Source: Bradyrhizobium commune
GTDB taxonomy: Bacteria > Pseudomonadota > Alphaproteobacteria > Rhizobiales > Xanthobacteraceae
DNA length: 64,000 nt
Assembly: GCF_015624505.1 (NCBI RefSeq)
Contig: NZ_CP061379.1
Coordinates: forward strand, 868,001 to 932,000
Direction of reading: 5' to 3'
Shown here: positions 18,621 through 25,963 of the stretch, piece by piece
Numbering within the stretch: position 1 is the stretch's first letter
How the letters are laid out: the number at the start of each line of letters is the position of its first letter
The notes under the pieces: model-generated
Told to the model about the DNA's origin: nothing
The model's database searches: none
Seen by the model: the letters and a program-made list of their open reading frames with translations, nothing else
Position numbers and translations under genes: made by a program

Positions 18621-19931
18621 TCAGGCCGCAGCCAGCGCCGGCTGCGTCGGCCGCCGGCCGATCATCAGCGACAGCATGGCTGCGACGATGCCGGTTGCGC
18701 CGGCGATCATGAAGGCTTGCAGATAATCGCCCTGCGACGAGCGCATGAAGCCGGCGAAGAAGGCGGCGCAGGCAGCACCGAGCTGATGGCCGGCGACCAC
18801 CCAGCCGAAGATCAGCGGCGCGTTCTTGTCGCCGAACGCCTCGTTGGCGATGCGCACGGTCGGCGGCACGGTGGCGATCCAGTCGAGGCCGTAGAACACC
18901 GCGAACACCGACAGGCTGACGAACGAGAAGTCCGAATAGGGCAGATAGATCAGCGACAGCCCGCGCAGGCCGTAATAGAAGAACAGGAGCTTGCGCGGAT
19001 CGAAGCGGTCGGTGAGCCAGCCCGACAGCGTGGTGCCGAACAGGTCGAAGAAGCCCATCAGTGCCAGCAGGCTTGCGGCCTGCACCTCGAAGATCCCATG
19101 GTCGCCGCAGAACGCGATCAGATGGGTGCCGACCAGGCCGTTGGTGGTGAAGCCGCAGATGAAGAAGGTCGCGAACAGGAACCAGAAGGTCTGCGTCTTC
19201 GCCGCGCGGACCAGGTTGCCGATCGCGGCGACGAACGGATTGCCCTGCGCAGGCGCCGCGGGCTGATCGTCTTGCGTGCTGCCATAGGAGCGCAGGCCGA
19301 TCGAGGCCGGCCGCTCCGGCACCAGAAAATACACCAGCGGGATCAGCGCCGCGCAACATGCGGCAACCGTCAGCACCACCGGCTTCCAGCCGCCATATTC
19401 GACCAGCGATGCCAGGCCCGGCATGAAGATCAGCGTGCCGGTGGCGGTGCTCGCGGTCAAAAGTCCCATGACCAGGCCGCGATTGGTGGTGAACCAGCGG
19501 TTGACGATGGTGGCGCCGAGCACGTTGGCGACCGCGCCCGAGCCGATGCCGGAGAGCAGCCCCCAGCTCATGAACAATTGCCACGGCGCGGTCATGAAAT
19601 AGCTCATAGCCGTCGAGACCGACATCAGCGCCAGCGCGCCCAGCACCGTGCGGCGGATGCCGACGCGCTGCATCACGGCCGCGGCGAACGGGCCCGCGAG
19701 GCCATAGAGGAAGATGCCGACGGCGGCCGACGAGGAGATCACGCTGACGTCCCAGCCGAACGCCTTTTGCAAGGGCAGCATCAGCACGCCCGGCGTCGCG
19801 CGCAGTCCCGCCGAGGCGAGCAGTGCCAGAAAGATCACGGCAACGACCACGAAAGCGTATTTTGGGCCGAACGGCCGCCGGGAGACGGGGGAGGATTGAA
19901 CGGAGGCAGGTTGAACCGAGGAAGGGGGCAT
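18621..19931 (-). CDS. Major facilitator superfamily transporter
   Basis: 436 residues, about 12 hydrophobic segments in two bundles with a central hydrophilic loop near residue 210-225 (YGSTQDDQPAAPAQ). Motif A-like residues are present after TM2 (VMQRVGIRRTVLGA), and the second half has GWLTDRFDPRKLLFF. Overall it resembles the oxalate/formate antiporter-like (OFA) or monocarboxylate branch (AWQL, SGIGSGAVANVLGATIVNRW). Divergent from a TetR gene with an operator between them, so the substrate is probably the TetR inducer. Substrate is not predictable from sequence alone. Confidence 0.85.
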   Translation of the reverse strand: MPPSSVQPASVQSSPVSRRPFGPKYAFVVVAVIFLALLASAGLRATPGVLMLPLQKAFGWDVSVISSSAAVGIFLYGLAGPFAAAVMQRVGIRRTVLGALALMSVSTAMSYFMTAPWQLFMSWGLLSGIGSGAVANVLGATIVNRWFTTNRGLVMGLLTASTATGTLIFMPGLASLVEYGGWKPVVLTVAACCAALIPLVYFLVPERPASIGLRSYGSTQDDQPAAPAQGNPFVAAIGNLVRAAKTQTFWFLFATFFICGFTTNGLVGTHLIAFCGDHGIFEVQAASLLALMGFFDLFGTTLSGWLTDRFDPRKLLFFYYGLRGLSLIYLPYSDFSFVSLSVFAVFYGLDWIATVPPTVRIANEAFGDKNAPLIFGWVVAGHQLGAACAAFFAGFMRSSQGDYLQAFMIAGATGIVAAMLSLMIGRRPTQPALAAA

Positions 19932-19932
19932 G

Positions 19933-19983
19933 TTACTTACCGGTACGTATTGCGATGCGGTATTAGTACGTACCGGTCAGTAA
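19933..19983. promoter_or_regulatory. Divergent operator, two TTACTNACCGGTACGTA sites in inverted orientation
   Basis: TTACTTACCGGTACGTA (19933-19949) and TACGTACCGGTCAGTAA (19967-19983) are reverse complements at 16 of 17 positions. Each also contains the palindromic core ACCGGT flanked by GTA/TAC. The pair occupies most of the 88-bp gap between the MFS gene and tetR, the classical layout of a TetR-controlled divergent promoter. One site touches the MFS start region, so binding should repress both genes. Confidence 0.8.
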
Positions 19984-20019
19984 CATTGTCAAGCCCGTAT
20001 CGGAGGCAACGGAAGCCCG

Positions 20020-20616
20020 ATGAAGAAGAAAGTCGAGATGCCTGCGCAGGCGCCGCTCCGGGCCGCCGACCGGATCCGCGCCTCTGCCAGCGAACTGTTC
20101 TACCGCGAGGGCATCCGCGCCGTCGGCGTCGACGAGGTGGTGGACCGCGCCGGCGTGACAAAACCCAGCCTCTATCGCAGCTTCGCCTCGAAGGACGATC
20201 TCGCCGCGGCCTATTTGCGCGACTACGATCTGAGCTTCTGGGAAAATTTCGAGCGCCCCGGCGGCAAGACCTACAGCAATGCGCGCGACCATGTGCTCGC
20301 CTATATCGGCCAGCTCGCGCCGCGCGCGGTAGCGAAGGGCTATCGCGGCTGCGGCCTCAGCAACGCCGCGGTGGAATATCCCTCGCGCGACAATCCCGCG
20401 CGCCAGGTCGCCGAAGCGCACAAGAAGGTCTTCCGCAAGCGCCTGCGCGAGCTCGCAGCCAATATGGGCGCGCGGCAGCCGAACGTGCTCGGCGATGCGC
20501 TCCTGCTCCTGATCGAAGGCATCTACGTCACCGGCCAGCAATCGGAAGACGGCCCGGCGCAGTCGGCGCTCGCGACGGCGAAGCTGCTGATCGATGCGAG
20601 TGTGAAAGCGGGGTGA
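20020..20616 (+). CDS. TetR/AcrR-family transcriptional regulator
   Basis: 198 residues. The N-terminal helix-turn-helix (about 17-63) reads RIRASASELFYREGIRAVGV, then DEVVDRAGVTKPSLYRSFAS, and the C-terminal ligand domain has RGCGLSNAAVEYP, a feature of a rhizobial TetR branch often paired with MFS exporters. A GGAAG ribosome-binding site precedes ATG 20020. Divergent from the MFS gene. It most likely autoregulates through the inverted site at 19933-19983. Confidence 0.9.
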   Translation: MKKKVEMPAQAPLRAADRIRASASELFYREGIRAVGVDEVVDRAGVTKPSLYRSFASKDDLAAAYLRDYDLSFWENFERPGGKTYSNARDHVLAYIGQLAPRAVAKGYRGCGLSNAAVEYPSRDNPARQVAEAHKKVFRKRLRELAANMGARQPNVLGDALLLLIEGIYVTGQQSEDGPAQSALATAKLLIDASVKAG

Positions 20617-20666
20617 GGGGCTTGGCTATCTCGGAAGCGAAAAGCGTGGCGTGCAGCTCGCCTGCG

Positions 20667-20784
20667 GCCATCCTTCGAGACGCCCGCCTCCGGCGGGCCC
20701 TCAGGATGAGGTCACGTTTTTGCGGCGAGATATGAGACCCTCATGGTGAGGAGCCCGCCAAAGCGGGCGTCTCGAACCATGCAG
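20667..20784. repeat. Palindromic repeat, CATCCTTCGAGACGCCCGCC family
   Basis: Left arm 20669-20713 (CCTTCGAGACGCCCGC, then CCTCAGGATGAGG) and right arm 20740-20784 (CCTCATGGTGAGGAGCCCGC, then GCGGGCGTCTCGAACCATG) are inverted copies. This fills most of the 334-bp gap 20617-20950, which otherwise holds only the Pho-box-like site and leader of the next gene. Confidence 0.85.
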
Positions 20785-20881
20785 GCCCATCTCTTCCGGC
20801 GATCTCCAAGGTGAGCCGGTGATCCCGCGCGTCAGCGTCGGCCGCGGTGTTTGCTTCTTCGCGCAAGACCGCATCATCGAA

Positions 20882-20910
20882 TTGTCACCGCCCTGTCATT
20901 CGCGCTCTAT
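20882..20910 (+). promoter_or_regulatory. Pho-box-like site upstream of the Tat-exported PLP enzyme
   Basis: TTGTCAC (20882-20888) and CTGTCAT (20893-20899) are separated by 4 bp, giving the 11-bp repeat period of PhoB sites (consensus CTGTCAT, N4, CTGTCAT). The second unit is a perfect match and the first has 5 of 7. A third position (20904-20910) is poor. The site ends about 40 bp before the ATG of the class V aminotransferase. The spacing and matches are seen. PhoB binding is inference. Confidence 0.6.
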
Positions 20911-20950
20911 TGATTGCGGCTCCCTTCGCCGCGCATTCGTAGAGGCTGAC

Positions 20951-22270
20951 ATGCATCTGACTGAGACAATTTCGTCCAACCGCCGGTCGATCCTGAGGGG
21001 CCTCGCGGCCGCAGCCGTCACTTCGCTCACGGCACCGGCCTTGGCAGCGGAGAGCCTGCCGGCGCAGCCGACCGGAACGGCCGCCGCAATCGCCACCGAC
21101 AAGGCCTATTGGGCAGCCGTGAAGGGGCTCTATGCCGTGACGCCCGATGTCGTCAATTTCGAGAACGGCTATTGGGGCATCATGCCTGAGCCGGTGAGGC
21201 GCGAGTTCATCCGCCAGTCCGACATGATCAATTATCAGAACACGTTCTACGCGCGGCAGCGCGCGGGCGCCGACTTCGAGGCCGTGCGCGCCAAAGTGGC
21301 GGAGGCGGTCGGTGCTGCGCCCGACGAGATCGCGCTCACCCGCGGCGCGACCGAAGCGCTGCAACTCCTCATCGGCGGCTACAACAGGCTGAAGCCTGGC
21401 GACGGCGTGCTCTATGCCGACCTCGACTATGACTCGATGCAATATGCGATGAACGCGCTCAAGGCGCGCCGCGGCGTCGACGTGGTCAAGTTCGACATAC
21501 CGGAGCCTGCCACCCGCCAGGCGGTGCTCGATGCCTATGCGCGCGCGATCGAGGCGAACCCGAAGACGAGACTTCTCCTGCTGACCCATGTCAGCCATCG
21601 CACTGGCTTCGTCATGCCGATCGCCGAGATCGCCCGCATGGCGAAGGCCCGGGGCATCGACACCATCGTCGATGCGGCGCATTCCTGGGGACAGATCGAT
21701 TTTCGCGTGGGTGACCTCGAGGCCGATTTCGTCGGCTTCAATCTGCACAAATGGATCGGCGCGCCGATCGGGGTGGGCTTCCTCTACATCAGGAAGGACC
21801 GCCTCGCCGACATCGATCGCGATCTGGGCGACGAGGATTTTGCGGAGACCGATATCCGCTCGCGGGTTCATACCGGCACGGTCAATTTTGCAACGGTGCT
21901 GACGGTGCCGATGGCCGTGGCGCTGCATCAGCAGATTGGCGCTGCGGCAAAGCAGGCCCGCCTCCGCTATTTGCGCGACTACTGGGTGAGCCGCGCCCGC
22001 GGCTTCAGGGATCTCGAGATCCTGACGCCGGATGAGGTCGGCTCCTATGGCGCGATCACGTCCTTCCGTCTCGCCGGCAAGACCAGCAAGGCCGACAACG
22101 AGGCGATCGTGGTGAAGCTCCGGGACAGTCACAAGGTCATGACGGTGCGCCGCGCCGGTGTCGCCAAGGGCCAATGCATCCGTGTGACCCCGGCACTCTT
22201 TACCGACGAGGCCGATCTCGACCGCCTCGTCGAGGCGCTGGCCGTCGTCACTGGGACGAAGACGGGATGA
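20951..22270 (+). CDS. Tat-exported class V aminotransferase-fold PLP enzyme (PvdN/isopenicillin-N-epimerase-like)
   Basis: 439 residues. The N-terminus has a twin-arginine signal (SNRRSILRGLAAAAVTSL, Arg11-Arg12, probable cleavage after ALA at about 33). The mature protein is a fold-type I PLP enzyme: Asp241 and His244 in VDAAHSWGQ and Schiff-base Lys267 in GFNLHKWIGAPIGVGF. Export of a folded, cofactor-loaded PLP enzyme by Tat is known for Pseudomonas PvdN, a periplasmic enzyme of pyoverdine maturation in the same superfamily. No siderophore synthesis genes are visible here, so the substrate is unknown. ATG 20951 gives the signal peptide. Further upstream the frame is open but contains the Pho-box-like site. 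Confidence 0.85.
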   Translation: MHLTETISSNRRSILRGLAAAAVTSLTAPALAAESLPAQPTGTAAAIATDKAYWAAVKGLYAVTPDVVNFENGYWGIMPEPVRREFIRQSDMINYQNTFYARQRAGADFEAVRAKVAEAVGAAPDEIALTRGATEALQLLIGGYNRLKPGDGVLYADLDYDSMQYAMNALKARRGVDVVKFDIPEPATRQAVLDAYARAIEANPKTRLLLLTHVSHRTGFVMPIAEIARMAKARGIDTIVDAAHSWGQIDFRVGDLEADFVGFNLHKWIGAPIGVGFLYIRKDRLADIDRDLGDEDFAETDIRSRVHTGTVNFATVLTVPMAVALHQQIGAAAKQARLRYLRDYWVSRARGFRDLEILTPDEVGSYGAITSFRLAGKTSKADNEAIVVKLRDSHKVMTVRRAGVAKGQCIRVTPALFTDEADLDRLVEALAVVTGTKTG

Positions 22271-22288
22271 GCCTGTGCGAGGCGGGCG

Positions 22289-22687
22289 TCAACCGCGCTT
22301 GACGGATTGGATCAGGTCCGAGCGGTTGCCACAGAGATCCTCGAACACCGCCACGACGCCATAGGCCTCCTGCCGCGGCGGCCGAACGAAGCGGACGCCG
22401 GCGGCGATCATGCGCGCATGATCGCGCTCGAAATCATCCGTCTCCAGGAACAGGAAGACGCGCCCGCCGGTCTGGTCGCCAATGCGCGCCGTCTGCGCCG
22501 GACCGTCCGCCCGCGCCAGCAGCAGGCCGGAGCCCGAATGGCCCCGCGGCCGCACGACCACCCAGCGCTTGCCGCCGCCGAGCGGCGTGTCCTCGCAGAG
22601 CTCGAAATTCAGAGCGCGGGTGAAGAAGGCGATCGCTTTGTCGTAGTCCGCGACCACGAGACTGACGAGGGACAGATGCTGATTCAT
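22289..22687 (-). CDS. VOC-superfamily (glyoxalase/bleomycin-resistance-like) protein
   Basis: 132 residues with two babbab repeats typical of the vicinal oxygen chelate fold: LSLVSLVVADYDKAIAFFTR at the start and GRVFLFLETDDFERDHARM in the second half. It ends VFEDLCGNRSDLIQ, a conserved VOC closing motif with a metal-site Glu/Asp. The role (lyase, dioxygenase or resistance) cannot be assigned. It converges with the PLP enzyme gene with 18 bp between stops. Confidence 0.88.
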   Translation of the reverse strand: MNQHLSLVSLVVADYDKAIAFFTRALNFELCEDTPLGGGKRWVVVRPRGHSGSGLLLARADGPAQTARIGDQTGGRVFLFLETDDFERDHARMIAAGVRFVRPPRQEAYGVVAVFEDLCGNRSDLIQSVKRG

Positions 22688-23004
22688 CGCGCAACCCGGC
22701 GAATGGCGGCAAGCTCGCCGTCAGGAGGACGAGGATAGCATGACGTCGGCCAGTTCATGCCGCCGATCTTCGTCCTCGTGGCTGCGGCGGCGCGATCAGC
22801 GCCTCCGCGGGAATTCGGAGCGAAGCGGACGAATCATTTTCTTCCATGAGACGGTCTCCGGATCGATGCGATCATATTCAGCGTGAGCGCCAATGAACTT
22901 CACCGGCAGGCGGAACGCCACCTTGAGCCTCAGCTGCCCATTTTATCGGCCCGCGGTCTGGTCTATCTCTGTCACTCCGATGCCCCGCGCAAGGAGACAG
23001 ATTC
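22688..23004. other. 317-bp intergenic region without a supported gene
   Basis: This lies between the VOC gene and the small membrane-anchored gene, which diverge from it. A minus-strand 30-codon frame from ATG 22848 (MEENDSSASLRIPAEALIAP) ends at a stop near 22757. It has no homologue I recognise and is more likely a remnant than a gene. An AAGGAG ribosome-binding site at 22991-22996 serves the next gene. No tRNA, terminator or repeat is evident. Confidence 0.5.
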
Positions 23005-23433
23005 GTGCTCGACCATATTCTCAGGTTCATGACGCTCGGGACGGTGATCGTCGGCATGACGGCGATCTACGTCGCGCTCCACACCAACAACCGGCGTCTG
23101 GGTGCGGACATCTTCCTGCGATATTCCGACCGGGTCTCGGACCTGCGGCGCCGCCTTCCGGTCACGGCATTCCTGGAGCGGGAGGCTGTCGGCGACATCG
23201 AGCTGACAGCGCAAGAGCGGCAGGCCGTTCACGAGATCATCCACTCGATCTTCGAGCTCTACGAGCTCAAGGTGCACGGCTACTTTCCGCCGGCGATCTG
23301 GAAAATCAGGGAGCCGGATATCGAAAGGCTGCTGTCGCTGCCCGTCTTTCAGCAGGAACTGGCAAGCTTCGAGGGCCGGTATGCGAGCCATCCGCGTTTG
23401 GTGGCCTGGCTCGAGAAGATCAGGGGACAGTGA
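23005..23433 (+). CDS. Hypothetical membrane-anchored protein
   Basis: 142 residues from GTG 23005, preceded by AAGGAG at 9 bp spacing. One N-terminal helix (about 5-25, ILRFMTLGTVIVGMTAIYVA) anchors a soluble part rich in alpha helix (RYSDRVSDLRRRLPV, ERQAVHEIIHSIFELYELKV). No catalytic motif is recognised. The cysteine-free, helical cytosolic or periplasmic part resembles small bradyrhizobial conserved hypothetical proteins such as DUF4760-type membrane proteins, but I would not assign the family. Confidence 0.7.
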   Translation: MLDHILRFMTLGTVIVGMTAIYVALHTNNRRLGADIFLRYSDRVSDLRRRLPVTAFLEREAVGDIELTAQERQAVHEIIHSIFELYELKVHGYFPPAIWKIREPDIERLLSLPVFQQELASFEGRYASHPRLVAWLEKIRGQ

Positions 23434-23472
23434 GATATGGCCCTGAGCCGACGGCTGTACGCAAACATCGAA

Positions 23473-23754
23473 TCAGGCTGCCGACAGGCGCACACGGAAC
23501 TTGCTGCCGGTAGCCTCGGCATAGCGCAAAAGCGTCTTGGTGCTCGGCAGCGTCTGACCGCTTTCAAGTCGGGCAATCGTCGACTGGCTGGTGCCCATTC
23601 GGGTCGCCAATTCGGACTGTGAGAAGCCTGCCCGCAAGCGAGCCCTGAGCAGTTCGGCGGCGATCTCGAATTCTGGCGCGAGGGTGTTATACTCGGCCTT
23701 GACCTTTGGGTTGGCTAGAAGGCGAGCCTTGAGCTTCTCAAACGGGATTGTCAT
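23473..23754 (-). CDS. XRE-family antitoxin (HigA-like)
   Basis: 93 residues. ATG 23754 has an AAGGAAG ribosome-binding site and gives MTIPFEKLKARLLANPKVKA. The C-terminal half is a lambda-repressor-like helix-turn-helix (RAGFSQSELATRMGTSQSTI, then ARLESGQTLPSTKTLLRYAE). The N-terminal stretch KxxLLxxPxVKxEYxxLxPEFE is typical of HigA antitoxins. An imperfect inverted repeat TGCGC/GCGCA at 23772-23787 just upstream may be its operator. Its partner toxin upstream is broken. Confidence 0.88.
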   Translation of the reverse strand: MTIPFEKLKARLLANPKVKAEYNTLAPEFEIAAELLRARLRAGFSQSELATRMGTSQSTIARLESGQTLPSTKTLLRYAEATGSKFRVRLSAA

Positions 23755-23820
23755 GTGACTTCCTTTCCAATTGCGCACAATCGCGCATGACAAAATCAAT
23801 CGGTTGCTCGAACGAGATTG

Positions 23821-24066
23821 TCATGTGATCTCATCGGCTCTCCGTAACGCGAGCTCGATCTCGGCTCGTGGGGTCTTTTGCGTCTTCTTTATGAACGCGC
23901 GTACGACCACGACTCTTCGGCCGATCGCGGTGACGTAGAGGCGCGAGCAATTCCGTCACGTCCCGTCAGCCGCAACTCCCACAGCTTCCCCTCAAGGTGC
24001 TTGACGTGCGGTTCTCCCAGGCTTTCCAGCCCAGCGCAAATCTTTGAGAGGGGTAGCGGTTCTCGC
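23821..24066 (-). pseudogene. Remnant of a HigB/Gp49-type toxin gene
   Basis: Reading leftward from about 24066 one frame encodes REPLPLSKICAGLESLGEPH, then VKHLEGKLWELRLTGRDGIA, the central part of a HigB-like toxin. At about 23941-23943 the frame shifts by one base, and the adjacent frame continues LYVTAIGRRVVVVRAFIKKT and then QKTPRAEIELALRRADEIT to a TGA at 23821. The first 25-30 residues of the family are missing and no start codon fits. The gene is thus truncated and frameshifted. Gene order (toxin then antitoxin) and strand match higBA loci. Confidence 0.8.
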
Positions 24067-24097
24067 GAATGGGCCGAACACGCACAGCAGTACCGCC

Positions 24098-25120
24098 TCA
24101 CCGCCACCCCAGCGCCGGCGCCACATGTGTCAGGATCGCCTCGATCGCATGTGCGCAATAGGCGACGCCAAGCTGGTTCGGAATCGTCAACAGCAGCGTG
24201 TCCGCCTCGGCAATCGCCTCGTCCTGCCGCAGCTGTTCGATCAGCACATCCGGTTCTGCCGCATAGGAGCGGCCGAAGATCGCCCGCGTGCGCGGGTCGA
24301 TGAAGCCGATCTGGTCTTCGCCGCCGCGCTCGCCACCGAAATAAGCGCGGTCGCGATCGTCCATCAGCGCGAAGATGCTGCGGCTGACGGAGACGCGCGG
24401 CTCGCGGCTGTGGCCGGCTTCCTTCCACGCCGCGCGATAAGCGCGGATTTGCGCCGCCTGCTGTACGTGAAAAGCCTCGCCGGTCTCGTCGTTCTTCAGC
24501 GTCGAGCTCTGCAAATTCATGCCGTGCTTTGCCGCCCACACCGCCGTCGCGTTCGAGCCGGCGCCCCACCAGATCCGTTCGCGCAGGCCTGCCGCATGCG
24601 GTTCGAGGCGCAGCAGCCCCGGCGGATTCGGAAACATCGGCTGCGGATTGGGCTCGGCAAAACCCTCGCCGCGCAAGATGTCGAGAAACACTTCCGCGTG
24701 GCGGCGGCCCATGTCGGCGTCGCTCTCGCCCTCGGCCGGCCGATAACCAAAATAGCGCCAGCCATCGATTACCTGCTCGGGCGAGCCGCGGCTGATGCCG
24801 AGCTGGAGCCGCCCGCCGGCGATGAGATCGGCGCTCCCTGCGTCCTCCGCCATGTAGAGCGGGTTCTCGTAGCGCATGTCGATCACGGCCGTGCCGATCT
24901 CGATCGTGCTTGTCCTGGCGCCGACGGCGGCGAGCAGCGGAAAGGGCGAGGCCAGCTGTCGCGCGAAATGGTGGACGCGGTAATAGGCGCCGTCGAGGCC
25001 GAGCTGCTCGGCCGCCACCGCAAGCTCGATCGACTGCAGCAGCGTGTCGCCAGCCGAGCGGGTCTGCGATTGCGGCGAGGGTGTCCAATGTCCGAAGGAC
25101 AGGAATCCGAGTTTTTTCAT
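24098..25120 (-). CDS. LLM-class flavin-dependent oxidoreductase
   Basis: 340 residues, bacterial luciferase-like TIM barrel. Motifs: MKKLGFLSFGHWTPSP at the start, SIELAVAAEQLGLDGAYYRV, ASPFPLLAAVGARTSTIEIG, GGRLQLGISRGSPEQ and WWGAGSNATAVWAAKHG (F420/FMN-site type). It probably uses FMNH2 with a partner reductase not encoded here. The substrate is unknown. Its 3' end lies next to the broken toxin gene, and its 5' end is next to an intact toxin-antitoxin pair. Confidence 0.88.
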   Translation of the reverse strand: MKKLGFLSFGHWTPSPQSQTRSAGDTLLQSIELAVAAEQLGLDGAYYRVHHFARQLASPFPLLAAVGARTSTIEIGTAVIDMRYENPLYMAEDAGSADLIAGGRLQLGISRGSPEQVIDGWRYFGYRPAEGESDADMGRRHAEVFLDILRGEGFAEPNPQPMFPNPPGLLRLEPHAAGLRERIWWGAGSNATAVWAAKHGMNLQSSTLKNDETGEAFHVQQAAQIRAYRAAWKEAGHSREPRVSVSRSIFALMDDRDRAYFGGERGGEDQIGFIDPRTRAIFGRSYAAEPDVLIEQLRQDEAIAEADTLLLTIPNQLGVAYCAHAIEAILTHVAPALGWR

Positions 25121-25166
25121 GGGGGCTCATCTATGAATGATCGAGAGAGGTTAGTCCGCTGGGATT

Positions 25167-25204
25167 TTGACGAGGCGATAATTTTGGCTATAATCTAGCC
25201 AAAA
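25167..25204 (+). promoter_or_regulatory. Promoter with palindromic operator over the -10 box and toxin start codon
   Basis: TTGACG (25167-25172) and TATAAT (25189-25194) are separated by 16 bp. The palindrome TTTTGGCTA-TAATC-TAGCCAAAA spans 25182-25204, covering the -10 hexamer and ending on the A of the ATG start. Transcription should begin at about 25201-25202, so the mRNA would be nearly leaderless for the toxin. This is the expected place for autoregulation by the antitoxin or complex. Confidence 0.8.
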
Positions 25205-25497
25205 TGCCTTTCGATATCATCCTTGCTCCAGAAGCGGTGGAAGATCTCAGGCGCTTCAAGGCGCATGTTCGGGCAGCAGTTCGTACAGCGTTAGAAGCGC
25301 ATTTGAGGCACGAGCCCGAGAAAATCAGCCGCAGCCGGATCAAGAAGTTGCGAGGAGTGCGTCGGCCTCAATACAGACTGCGCGTGGACGATGTCCGGGT
25401 GTTCTATGATATTTCCGGCACGACCGTCGAAATCCTGGCGATCGTTGCCAAATCGGAGGCCGAGTCATGGCTCGCACAGTTCGGAAGTCCGGAGTGA
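25204..25497 (+). CDS. RelE/ParE-superfamily toxin
   Basis: 97 residues. The start MPFDIILAPEAVEDLRRFKA and the core SRIKKLRGVRRPQYRLRVDD and VRVFYDISGTTVEILAIVAK are classic RelE/ParE-fold signatures, with basic residues at the expected catalytic face. Likely a ribosome-dependent mRNA endonuclease, though a ParE-type gyrase poison is not excluded. There is no ribosome-binding site, because the ATG lies at the promoter-proximal end of the transcript. The 3' end overlaps the antitoxin gene by 31 bp. Confidence 0.9.
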   Translation: MPFDIILAPEAVEDLRRFKAHVRAAVRTALEAHLRHEPEKISRSRIKKLRGVRRPQYRLRVDDVRVFYDISGTTVEILAIVAKSEAESWLAQFGSPE

Positions 25498-25742
25498 AGG
25501 AGGTCCCCCTCTCCGAGGTGAAGGACGATCTGTCCCGCTACCTCCGTGAGGCTGAGACGCAGGAGATCGTCATCACGCGTCACGGCAAGCCGGCAGGCGT
25601 GCTGATTGGGTTCGAATCGGAGGAGGACTGGTTCGAATACCGCTTGGAGCGCGATCCTCGCTTCCTGCAACGCATTGAACAGGCGCGGAACAGCCTGCGC
25701 GCGGGACGTGGCGTGAAGCTCGAGGATATCGATTCCGAGTAG
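25467..25742 (+). CDS. Phd/YefM-family antitoxin
   Basis: 91 residues. The N-terminal DNA-binding/dimerisation part reads VKEVPLSEVKDDLSRYLREA and EIVITRHGKPAGVLIGF, matching the Phd/YefM motif (VxxSxxxxxLxxxLxxxxxxxxVxITRxGKPxAVL). The acidic C-terminal half would bind the toxin. It has a strong GGAGG site at 25457-25461, in contrast to the toxin. The order is toxin first, antitoxin second. Confidence 0.92.
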   Translation: MARTVRKSGVKEVPLSEVKDDLSRYLREAETQEIVITRHGKPAGVLIGFESEEDWFEYRLERDPRFLQRIEQARNSLRAGRGVKLEDIDSE

Positions 25743-25963
25743 CGGCGAGGGGTGCCGACCCCATGGGCCCGATGATGTCACCATGCGCCTGTTTTGCCCG
25801 ACGGGTCAACGGGCGCGGAAGTGCGCCTAAACCATTGATTCCGCTCATGCCGCTACTGTGCATGGGGTTGTTTTCGACTTTTTTGTTTGAGGGGTGCAAA
25901 AATATCGGGGCTGGACCTGGTCCGGCGCTCGCCGTTTCATCAATCCATTTTCAGGAGGCGCAT

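Noticed and set aside
17080..20735. Two long plus-strand frames (446 and 672 residues) over the TolB regulator and MFS genes
   Set aside because: Both are antisense to genes with clear domains. Neither has a start signal or recognisable protein features.
22757..22848. 30-codon minus-strand frame MEENDSSASLRIPAEALIAP
   Set aside because: Too short, no convincing ribosome-binding site, and no recognisable relatives. Possibly a gene remnant.
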